This document shows positions 1 to 5,780 of a stretch of DNA of 8,898 nt, in pieces; position 1 is the first letter of the stretch; every line of letters starts with the position of its first letter. Origin of the DNA: Lentisphaerota bacterium (GTDB taxonomy: Bacteria; Verrucomicrobiota; Kiritimatiellia; JAAZAB01); NCBI GenBank assembly GCA_016182435.1, contig JACPGN010000130.1, forward strand, positions 1 through 8,898. The letters are read 5' to 3'. Position numbers and translations under genes: made by a program. The notes beneath the pieces are model-generated. The model saw only the letters and a list, made by a program, of their open reading frames with translations. It did no database searches and had not been told where the DNA came from.

Positions 1-2
1 AG

Positions 3-359
3 ATGCGCCGGGAGCAGCAAGGCAGCCGGCCGAAGGTCAAGCTTTCGGTGAAAACCGGCGCCGCGGACCCGGCCCTGGTGGAGATTGACGGCACCCTGAT
101 CGGCACAACGCCGCTGGCGAATTTCGAGGTGTATGCCGGCGACCATGTGATTACCATCGGCAAGGCCGGCTACCAGGATGTAAGCAAGCAGATCCTGCTC
201 AAGGCCGATACGGCCATTGAAGTGCCGCTTTTCCGCGCCAAGCTGAGCGCCGAGGAGATGAAAGCGGTGCTGGATAAAGCGCGGCTCAATGTCATTGCCG
301 GCGCCGGCGGGGTCGAGCCGGCCTGGATCATCAATACGATTGAATCTTCGGGGAAATAG
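3..359 (+). CDS. PEGA-domain protein, C-terminal part (5' end outside window)
   Basis: This is the end of a PEGA-domain protein; the real start is probably upstream of the window. The PEGA fold is visible at about residues 11-75: a VEIDG strand, then GTTPL, then an AGDHVITIGKAGYQ segment, the usual order of this small beta-sandwich. PEGA domains are generally found in surface or periplasmic proteins and are thought to bind other envelope components. A short helical tail (SAEEMKAVLDKARLNV) and a conserved-looking VEPAWIINTI segment follow. The first visible ATG has no upstream sequence to judge a ribosome binding site, and the PEGA domain starts almost at once, so a signal peptide and any N-terminal domain are missing. 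The stop TAG is at 357-359. The gene converges on an LpoB-like/COG3014-like lipoprotein operon, which suggests but does not prove a shared envelope role. Confidence 0.7.
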   Translation: MRREQQGSRPKVKLSVKTGAADPALVEIDGTLIGTTPLANFEVYAGDHVITIGKAGYQDVSKQILLKADTAIEVPLFRAKLSAEEMKAVLDKARLNVIAGAGGVEPAWIINTIESSGK

Positions 360-387
360 GCGGCGGCGCTGCGGTCTAACTGGTCAG

Positions 388-540
388 AAGCTGTGAAAAA
401 ATTGCGGACGACATGGAAGTCGTCCCTCCATTGGTGAAATCAGGCCGTCCCGACCAGAATGAGTAGGGATTGGAAGGCTTGCCCGCCTGTGGAGGGTCGG
501 GTTTCACCCCGACCGTCTGGATTCAATTTTTTCACAGCTT
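388..540. repeat. 153-bp element with perfect 17-bp terminal inverted repeats
   Basis: The two ends, 388-404 and 524-540, are exact reverse complements over 17 bases (AAGCTGTGAAAAAATTG and its complement). Inside are further stems: GGACGAC (406-412) with GTCGTCC (419-425), CCCTCCA (424-430) with TGGAGGG (490-496), and GGTCGGG (495-501) with CCCGACC (508-514). There is no open frame of note and no clear target-site duplication in the flanks. The element fills the gap between two convergent genes, starting 28 bases after the PEGA stop and ending one base from the COG3014-like stop. It may be a MITE-like or other palindromic mobile repeat, and its A6/T6-bearing stem could also act as a transcription terminator in either direction. 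The inverted repeats are seen directly; the role is inferred. Confidence 0.75.
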
Positions 541-541
541 A

Positions 542-1741
542 TCATTCGTCATCGGTCAGGGGCGAATCCACGTCGCGGCAGAACGAGATGAACGTGTTGC
601 CGCGGCGGGTCAGCGGAGCGCTGATCACTTTCCGGCCCAGCCGCGCGCCCTCCGCGGTCTTGAAGACCACCGTATAGCTCGTCAGATCGGCGGGGCAGGG
701 CACCCGCGCCACTTCCAGCCAGAGGGGCAAGGTCTCCCAGGAACGCGTGTCCGGCGCCTCCATGGCGAACAGCAGCAGGCGCACCAGGGCGCCCAGGGTT
801 TCATTCTGATTTTCCACGGACAGTGAAATGGTTTCCTTTAGCGCGATGCGCGTTACGTCCTTGGCCATTTGAATGGCGGCCAGCCGGCGCCGGCTCGCTT
901 GCATCAACGCCGCGGTGTTGGCGAAGGCATAACTGCGGCCCAGGTATTCCTGGTGAAAATAAATTTCGGCATAGGGCGGCCTCTCGGTGTAATAATCGTC
1001 GGCTTCCGCGCCCGCCGGCGCTCGGCCCAGGCCAATGAAACAAACCAGTTCAGCCGGCTCGGTCTTTAGCGCGGCGCGGGCGATCGGGGTCGTTAGGCCG
1101 ACCACATTCGTCCGTGGCAGAATATCGCCGGAAAGCGCGTCCAGCAGAATGCTGTTGGTCAGCAGGCGCGCGGCGGCGCGGTACTGGATGGCCGCATTGC
1201 CTTCATCGTTGATCAGTTCCAGGCAGAATCCGGCCATGTAGCGGCCGTAGGCGATGTCCGGGAACCCATTAAGGTTCTCCAGCTTTTTGATGATATTCCG
1301 GGCGCAGATCGCGGCGTAATCCCAGTTAGACCTGGCCAGATAATCCTTCGCCAGGAAGGCATAGAGCAAGGTGCGCTCAAAGGGCATGCCGCGGAAAGAA
1401 AGCGTGCGGTCATTGACGACCAGACTGGAAGCGCCTTGGGCCACGCTGTAGGTCTCCATCTTGGCGTCCAGCTCGCCGGCGCGCCGCCAGTCCAGGGCGC
1501 TGGCCTCGTGCTGGCCGAGGCTCTGGCGGATCATGCCGCGCTCCATCAGGTAGAGAATCTCGTCCTTGTCGTCCTTGGGGATGACCGTCAGATTGGTGTT
1601 GGCCTGCGCAAACCGCCCGGTGTAGAAATTACTGCGGGCGGACTGCAACGGCGGGGTCGCACAACCCGCCAGCATTCCGGCCAGGCATACGGCCAGCAGG
1701 GCCCCGCCGCGGTGGAACGCCGGCGACTCCGAATAGGCCAT
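542..1741 (-). CDS. COG3014-like outer-membrane lipoprotein with TPR-like helices
   Basis: The predicted product is a 399-residue lipoprotein. From the ATG at 1741, an N-terminal signal with hydrophobic stretch GALLAVCLAGMLAGC ends in a lipobox LAGC with the acylated cysteine at residue 27. The mature part has helical repeat character (ILYLMERGMIRQSLGQHEAS, then DYAAICARNIIKKLENLNG, then AGFCLELINDEGNAAIQYRA), matching what I recall of COG3014, a family of unknown function often encoded beside LpoB/YcfL-type lipoproteins. The frame extends to a TTG at 1753 overlapping the LpoB-like gene by 11 bases. I prefer the ATG because it lies one base after that gene's TAA and has GGATGG just upstream. 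It is clearly the second gene of an operon with the LpoB-like gene. Function is unknown; an outer-membrane scaffold or cell-wall synthesis partner is a reasonable guess. Confidence 0.8.
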   Translation of the reverse strand: MAYSESPAFHRGGALLAVCLAGMLAGCATPPLQSARSNFYTGRFAQANTNLTVIPKDDKDEILYLMERGMIRQSLGQHEASALDWRRAGELDAKMETYSVAQGASSLVVNDRTLSFRGMPFERTLLYAFLAKDYLARSNWDYAAICARNIIKKLENLNGFPDIAYGRYMAGFCLELINDEGNAAIQYRAAARLLTNSILLDALSGDILPRTNVVGLTTPIARAALKTEPAELVCFIGLGRAPAGAEADDYYTERPPYAEIYFHQEYLGRSYAFANTAALMQASRRRLAAIQMAKDVTRIALKETISLSVENQNETLGALVRLLLFAMEAPDTRSWETLPLWLEVARVPCPADLTSYTVVFKTAEGARLGRKVISAPLTRRGNTFISFCRDVDSPLTDDE

Positions 1742-1742
1742 G

Positions 1743-2369
1743 TTACCATCCAATGAGTGGCTCTCGGGCGGCGCGCGCGAATTCTTCCTGCGTGGACCAG
1801 GCGATGATCCCGGTTTCGAGATCGGTGATTTCGATCGTTAACTGGTAATAGACCAGTTCGGTCTTGGAGACCCGCACCTGGCGCCCGGTCTGCTTCTGCA
1901 TTTCAATCAGGGCCCCGGTGAGCATGTATTTGGCGCCTAACTGCTTGCCGATGGCCACGCGGGTGTCATCAGTGGCGCTCTGGGCCTGGAAGCCCTGTTC
2001 CTTCATTACCTCCTGGCGGCGGCTCTCATTGACAAACTTGATCTTGTTATCGCTCCTTTGCATCAGCGTATGCCTCAGGCGGTCGGTCATGGCCTGGGTA
2101 TCCACAAAGGTTGTCGTGCGCGGTTGCACGCCGTAAATGATCATGACCACCTCGGCGGCTTGATTCTTGATGAAGCCGCTCGTGGCGATGCTGGTGGCCA
2201 CTTTATCGGTCAAGTTCCGCAAATCCTGCGCCCCGTAGGTGGCGTCTAAAGCCGGCAGGTTCTCGACATCTTTGTCCTGCACTTTGATGCGGAACATGGC
2301 GCAGCCGGTCAGCGCCAGCAGAACAGCCATGGCGGCGCTTGTGGCCGCTATGCTAAAAACAGCTTTCAT
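1743..2369 (-). CDS. lpoB: LpoB-like lipoprotein (penicillin-binding protein activator family)
   Basis: The product is a 208-residue lipoprotein. The signal peptide ends in LTGC with cysteine 23 as the acylation site. The body follows the LpoB pattern: a strand with VVMIIYGVQPRTTTFVDT, then MTDRLRHTLMQ, KIKFVNESRRQEVMKEQGF, a DDTRVAIGKQLGAKYMLTG segment, YYQLTIEITDLETGIIAWS, and an ending EPLIGW typical of the family. In Escherichia coli, LpoB is an outer-membrane lipoprotein that reaches through the peptidoglycan to activate PBP1b. Whether this homologue activates a penicillin-binding protein is inferred. The start is well supported: AGGAGG (2376-2381) lies six bases before the ATG. It lacks the long proline-rich linker of the enterobacterial protein. 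The COG3014-like gene follows with essentially no gap, so the two are co-transcribed. Confidence 0.85.
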   Translation of the reverse strand: MKAVFSIAATSAAMAVLLALTGCAMFRIKVQDKDVENLPALDATYGAQDLRNLTDKVATSIATSGFIKNQAAEVVMIIYGVQPRTTTFVDTQAMTDRLRHTLMQRSDNKIKFVNESRRQEVMKEQGFQAQSATDDTRVAIGKQLGAKYMLTGALIEMQKQTGRQVRVSKTELVYYQLTIEITDLETGIIAWSTQEEFARAAREPLIGW

Positions 2370-2425
2370 GGTTTTCCTCCTGTTTTTCGGCCAAGCTTAG
2401 AACTGAAATGGTCTAATTGCGGCGT

Positions 2426-2454
2426 ATCATGTCCTTTTCCGCTCCAGGCGTCAA
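2426..2454 (-). promoter_or_regulatory. sigma-70-type promoter of the LpoB-like/COG3014-like operon
   Basis: Read on the minus strand, TTGACG (2454-2449, five of six consensus bases) is followed after exactly 17 bases by CATGAT (2431-2426, four of six). A run of eight A (2464-2457) sits just upstream of the -35 box and could act as an UP element. The start point would lie near 2419, leaving about 50 bases before the ATG at 2369 with its AGGAGG site. The match is by eye only. Confidence 0.55.
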
Positions 2455-2512
2455 CGTTTTTTTTAGCGTGGTAATGGGCGAGTTATTTGGGGTGTACCGG
2501 TTACCAGTCAGT

Positions 2513-3454
2513 TTACGAAGAGTGCGCCGGCAAGTTGCTCAAGCCATCATCAGGTAAGACCAGGTTATCAATCAAACGGGTTTTACCGATATAAACGGCC
2601 AGGGCCACCAGCACGGGAGCGGCGAGCTGCTCTACCGGCTGGAGAGTGTCAAGGTCCACAATCGCAATATAATCCATGCGAAACGCTTGGCAGGCCCGGC
2701 GCGCTGCGGAAACCGAATCAATTCCGGCCTTCATTGCGGCCGTGATTCGAGCGGCGGTGCGTTCGCCTTCCCGGTAAAGCTTTTCGGCGGTCTGCAAGGC
2801 CTGCACGAGACAAAGCGCCGCGCGGCGTTCGGCCGCCGCTAAGTAGGCATTGCGCGAACTCATAGCCAGGCCATCACGCTCGCGAATAATCGGCGCACGC
2901 ACGATTGCGATGGGGAAATTCAAGTCGCGCACCATTTGCTCAATCAACCTTGCCTGCTGCGCGTCCTTCTGGCCAAACACCGCCACGTCCGGCAGCGTCA
3001 GGTTGAACAGTTTGGCTACCACGGTCAGCACGCCGCGGAAATGACCGGGCCGGGAGGCGCCGCAAAGTCCGCGCGCCAAAAAGCCGGGCTCCACCTCCAC
3101 GAAGTAGCCGGCAGGCCTGCCCGCCATAGCCCTGAGCGAAGTCGAAGGGGCGGCGGGGTACATGGCTTCCGGACTGGGATTGAAAATAATATCCACGCCG
3201 GCCGTTTCGCACAGGACGCGATCCCGTTCGAAATCGCGGGGATACTTCTTGAAATCTTCGTTCGGCCCGAATTGGGTCGGATTGACAAAAATACTCAAAA
3301 CCACGACATCGCTTTGCGCACGGGCCAGCTTGACCAGTTCCAGATGCCCCTCGTGCAGAAATCCCATGGTCGGCACCAGGCCGATGCGCTTACCGGCCTG
3401 GCGCAGTTCCAGCGCGATTTGCTGCATATCCAGCGGCGCGGTAATGACTTTCAT
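2513..3454 (-). CDS. panC: Pantothenate synthetase (pantoate--beta-alanine ligase)
   Basis: PanC joins pantoate and beta-alanine with ATP to make pantothenate, the precursor of coenzyme A, in the cytoplasm. All signature segments are present: LVPTMGFLHEGH with the HIGH-type motif at residues 34-37, FVNPTQFGPNEDFKKYPR at about 56-73, GASRPGHFRGV at 132-142, GQKDAQQ at 161-167, DGLAMSSRN (KMSKS-like) at 194-202, and GKTRLIDN near the end. The length of 313 residues exceeds the usual about 280. Part of the excess is a segment at residues 101-116 between the YP and FVEVEPG strands, about 12 residues longer than in E. coli PanC as I recall it, encoded by a palindromic repeat (3107-3158). The start has AAAGGA ten bases upstream. 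A possible promoter (ATGACA 3496-3491, 17 bases, TACAAA 3473-3468) is weak because it would give almost no leader. No panB or panD lies beside it. Confidence 0.95.
   Translation of the reverse strand: MKVITAPLDMQQIALELRQAGKRIGLVPTMGFLHEGHLELVKLARAQSDVVVLSIFVNPTQFGPNEDFKKYPRDFERDRVLCETAGVDIIFNPSPEAMYPAAPSTSLRAMAGRPAGYFVEVEPGFLARGLCGASRPGHFRGVLTVVAKLFNLTLPDVAVFGQKDAQQARLIEQMVRDLNFPIAIVRAPIIRERDGLAMSSRNAYLAAAERRAALCLVQALQTAEKLYREGERTAARITAAMKAGIDSVSAARRACQAFRMDYIAIVDLDTLQPVEQLAAPVLVALAVYIGKTRLIDNLVLPDDGLSNLPAHSS
3107..3158. repeat. Palindromic repeat inside panC (copy A of a two-copy family)
   Basis: The 29-base core at 3124-3152, containing CCCTGAGCGAAGTCGAAGGG, recurs exactly at 7977-8005. 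Flanking CCCGCC (3120-3125) pairs with GGCGGG (3152-3157), so the unit can fold as a hairpin. On the coding strand it specifies residues of roughly AAPSTSLRAMAG in PanC. It coincides with the place where this PanC is longer than normal, so it looks like an in-frame insertion. From memory, motifs of this kind are dispersed in many genomes, but I cannot check which. Confidence 0.8.
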
Positions 3455-3840
3455 GGACGCAGATTCCTTTGTACCTCAATCACGAGGAACTGTCATGAAA
3501 AACAAGATGCCACGGGCATCCGCCTGCGGCGGAATATTTAACCACGCGCAGCGCGTGGCAAGCCACGGACTCGTCCCGCGCTTCGCGGGATGGCACGGCC
3601 TGCCCGAGCGTCGGCCAGGGATAACACTGATTGTTGACGGCCGCCCGGCGGCCGTCCGGCACTGCCGAACTATCCGTGAAATCAGTGTAATCAGTGGTTT
3701 CCGCCATAGGCGGATCCGCCTGAGGAGGAAATCTCATTTGTTGTGGGCTTTGCCCGCGTTCGGCTGGGTGCTGCCGGTGAATATAGCGAGTTGGTGGGCG
3801 GCAATCCAGTTTTTTCCGGGTTAAGTCAGTTTGGCGCCAG
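3455..3840. repeat. Gene-poor spacer made of nested hairpin repeats
   Basis: No convincing gene is seen here. Stems read directly are TCCGCC/GGCGGA at 3519-3533 (loop TGC) and again at 3700-3714 (loop ATA), CCACGCG/CGCGTGG at 3542-3558, TCCCGCG/CGCGGGA at 3574-3590, and GACGGCCGC/GCGGCCGTC at 3636-3656. The last is enclosed by ACACTGATT (3624-3632) and AATCAGTGT (3680-3688). ATCAGTG is also repeated in tandem at 3681-3696. A 110-codon plus-strand frame from ATG 3495, with GAGGAA before it, runs through all of these hairpins to 3824. Its composition follows the repeats, so I do not call it a gene, although the MKNKM start may be a relic of one. Confidence 0.75.
3542..3562 (+). repeat. CGCGCAGCGCG hairpin family, copy 1
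   Basis: A 7-bp perfect stem (CCACGCG, loop CAG, CGCGTGG) is followed by CAAG. The same 21-base unit occurs at 5925-5945 with two compensating changes (an A-T pair replaced by C-G), and in inverted orientation at 7637-7657 with one loop difference. This copy is intergenic. Confidence 0.7.
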
Positions 3841-3857
3841 TCACAGGAAATGAGATT
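3841..3857 (+). repeat. 17-bp direct repeat, left copy (flanks the glycosidase-like gene)
   Basis: TCACAGGAAATGAGATT is identical to 5676-5692, so the two copies bracket the whole gene at 3916-5541. A partial inverted copy, AATCTCATTT, lies at 3730-3739. A 17-base match is unlikely by chance in a window this size. It might mark a duplicated insertion edge, a binding site, or one more dispersed repeat. Confidence 0.6.
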
Positions 3858-3861
3858 CCTC

Positions 3862-3915
3862 AGAAAATACTCGCTGGACTAGATCATTGTCGTTAAAAAC
3901 TTTTCCGCCAGCGAG
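3862..3915 (-). terminator. Probable terminator of the glycosidase-like gene
   Basis: On the minus strand, directly after the TAG stop, CTCGCTGG (3915-3908) pairs perfectly with CCAGCGAG (3877-3870) over 8 bp and is followed by TATTTTCT. The loop is long, about 30 bases, so this is a weak intrinsic terminator or a partial one. Confidence 0.4.
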
Positions 3916-5541
3916 CTAATAGGCCAGACGGATTTCGGCGTCTTTCCACACCATGGGCGGCTTGAGGCGCGGATTGCGTTCCACCAGGCGCACCGTCAGT
4001 TTGTTATTGCCCTGCCGGATTGTGGCGGCGGGGAGCGGAACCAGGCGCTCGATCAATGCCCCGCTAAGCGGTGCAGAGGGATTCTCCGCCAGGCGTTTCT
4101 GGGCAACGCCGCGTTCACCCAGTTTGGCCACCACCTGGTCGTTTAGCGTTATTTCGATAATGTCTTCCACCGTCAACTGAAGGAAATTAAGACGCAAGGT
4201 CACGGCTTTCAAGCGGCGCTTGCGATCGGCTGAAGCAATGTCATCCGTCACCGCAATTTCCATTTGTGCCGGTTCTCCGGTTTTCAGGGTGACAGGCAAA
4301 CTGGGAGTCTGCGGATAGGCCACGCCGGGCATGTTGGCCAGCAACGACCGGTTGTGGGCAACAAAGGCCTTGTTGCCGGCAAAGCCGTTTTTCCAGCAAT
4401 TAGGCGCGTTAAACACCGGCGGCATAACCTCTTGGCCGTTTAGATAATGGCCGTTAAAAATATTGAGCCCGTCAACGCCGTGGGCCATTTGAAATGCTGC
4501 CCAGCCGCGGAGCTGGCTTTCTGTCCAGGGAACACCGGGCGAGTCGGCGCCCCGTTCGGGCTCAGGGCGCTCGGGCTGGGCACAGCCGAAATCGGCCGTG
4601 CTGTACACGCGGCAACGGCCGGTCTTGCGGGCCGCCTGAATAAAGTCCAGCGGCGCGACGGAAAACGGCACACAGCCTTCATCGGCAACAACCTGATCCA
4701 CAAGTCCCGCCTCAATCCACCCGACCGTATCCAGGCCGCAATCGAGTGAAACCTCCTGGGTGACAGGCACATGCACAGCCAAATGCAGGCGTTTGCGGCC
4801 TCTGGCGCCAAATTCGTCCAGCAGGCGCCGCAGGCGTTCGATTAATTCCGTCATGAGCGGCGCCTGTTCGCGCGCCTTTTTCCGGGCGAAGAAAAAACCG
4901 TTGCGCATGAAATCCAGTTCGATGCCGTCCACGTCGAATCGCGCGACCGTTTCGCGCATCAGGTTGAAACGCCGGTCGCGCACGGCGGGGAGCGCGTAAT
5001 CCAGGCAAAACCGGCTCCAGCCGCCGTCCGGTATCAGCAATTCGGGATGATCCAGTTTGAATTTGACCGGCGGCACGCCCCACAGCGGGTGCTCCGGCGA
5101 ATAATAAGTGTCGTGACAATCGTTCATGCGGAACGACGCCAGGATATCCAATCCCGCCCGATGGCCTTCTTCCACCATGGCGTTCAACTGAAAACGCCGA
5201 GTCGCGATCATCCGTTTAGTCCGCTCGTCGCGTTCCCAGAATGCCACGTGATCGTACGTCCTTTCGTGCTGACCGGCATAATTCGCGTAGTCGCTGTCCT
5301 GTAACACCTCGTCGGTCGTGAACAAGCTCAACGCGACGGCGTCGGCGCCGATGGCCAGCAAAGGCCGGATTACCCCGCGGCGAAACCGTCCGGGATCGGT
5401 GTCCCACCAGGGCAGATCGAAAAACGAACCGTCGTCCCAGTTGAAAATCAGCCGCCAGGGCTTGCGTGGGCGGTGCGTTTGCCTTTCATTTCGTTTCGGC
5501 TTGTTGATGGCGGTCACGGCGATAGTTCCTTCCAGTGTCAT
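3916..5541 (-). CDS. Putative glycoside-hydrolase-like TIM-barrel protein
   Basis: The product has 541 residues and no signal peptide, so it is probably cytoplasmic. Residues about 29-365 have the strand-and-motif order of a GH-like (beta/alpha)8 barrel: LIFNWDDGSFF (31-41), RPLLAIGADAVALSLF (59-74), LDILASFRMNDCHD (131-144), FDVDGIELDFMR (202-213), LHLAVHVPV (252-260), and GVDGLNIFNGHY (355-366). E208 and D210 at the end of a core strand are candidate catalytic acids. The last about 140 residues look like a beta-sandwich. Related proteins are annotated in PVC and planctomycete genomes as family-10-like glycosyl hydrolases; I cannot assign a family or substrate. The ATG at 5541 has no Shine-Dalgarno sequence. 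A GTG at 5517, with GGAAGGA before it, is a good alternative start, giving 533 residues. The gene is divergent from the beta-helix gene. Confidence 0.7.
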   Translation of the reverse strand: MTLEGTIAVTAINKPKRNERQTHRPRKPWRLIFNWDDGSFFDLPWWDTDPGRFRRGVIRPLLAIGADAVALSLFTTDEVLQDSDYANYAGQHERTYDHVAFWERDERTKRMIATRRFQLNAMVEEGHRAGLDILASFRMNDCHDTYYSPEHPLWGVPPVKFKLDHPELLIPDGGWSRFCLDYALPAVRDRRFNLMRETVARFDVDGIELDFMRNGFFFARKKAREQAPLMTELIERLRRLLDEFGARGRKRLHLAVHVPVTQEVSLDCGLDTVGWIEAGLVDQVVADEGCVPFSVAPLDFIQAARKTGRCRVYSTADFGCAQPERPEPERGADSPGVPWTESQLRGWAAFQMAHGVDGLNIFNGHYLNGQEVMPPVFNAPNCWKNGFAGNKAFVAHNRSLLANMPGVAYPQTPSLPVTLKTGEPAQMEIAVTDDIASADRKRRLKAVTLRLNFLQLTVEDIIEITLNDQVVAKLGERGVAQKRLAENPSAPLSGALIERLVPLPAATIRQGNNKLTVRLVERNPRLKPPMVWKDAEIRLAY

Positions 5542-5675
5542 AAGGAATCGCGTCTAAATCAAGGGGCGAGCATAGCGCAACCTACCCGCGAGGGAAGCCG
5601 AAAATGGCAGGGTGGTGTGATAGCTGAATGGGACTATTCCTGAGCATGCCCCCCAATAACTGACGCATTATCCAA

Positions 5676-5692
5676 TCACAGGAAATGAGATT
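5676..5692 (+). repeat. 17-bp direct repeat, right copy
   Basis: This is identical to 3841-3857. Its last two bases overlap the -35 box of the downstream promoter, and it sits on the upstream side of the divergent glycosidase-like gene. Confidence 0.6.
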
Positions 5693-5719
5693 GACAACCG
5701 TGATTCATAATCTTAATCT
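5691..5719 (+). promoter_or_regulatory. Sigma-70-type promoter of the beta-helix gene
   Basis: A perfect -35 box TTGACA (5691-5696) is followed after 17 bases by TAATCT (5714-5719), which keeps the key T, A and final T of a -10 box. The start point would fall near 5726, leaving a leader of about 55 bases with GGAGG at 5771-5775 before the ATG at 5781. This also argues against starting translation at the in-frame ATG 5685, which lies upstream of the promoter. Confidence 0.5.
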
Positions 5720-5780
5720 ATGTAAAAAACCTGCGATTCAGACAGTAGATTCGTATTTCGTATTCAGATCGGAGGCTAAA

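Noticed and set aside
2457..2464. T-run as a terminator for panC
   Set aside because: The T-run is on the plus strand while panC is on the minus strand, and no stem precedes it; it fits better as the A-tract upstream of the LpoB-like operon promoter.
2936..3541. Plus-strand open frame of about 200 codons across panC
   Set aside because: It is antisense to a well-conserved PanC and has no recognisable domain.
3480..3737. Minus-strand open frame containing TTDYTDFTD
   Set aside because: That peptide is the translation of the ATCAGTG tandem and hairpin repeats; there is no independent sign of coding.
3495..3824. Plus-strand open frame of 110 codons with GAGGAA before its ATG
   Set aside because: The translation is dictated by a string of hairpin repeats and shows no domain or steady codon pattern; at most a relic of a gene start.
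5685..5780. Upstream in-frame ATG at 5685 for the beta-helix protein
   Set aside because: It falls before the consensus promoter at 5691-5719 and lies in the 17-bp direct repeat; ATG 5781 has a proper GGAGG.
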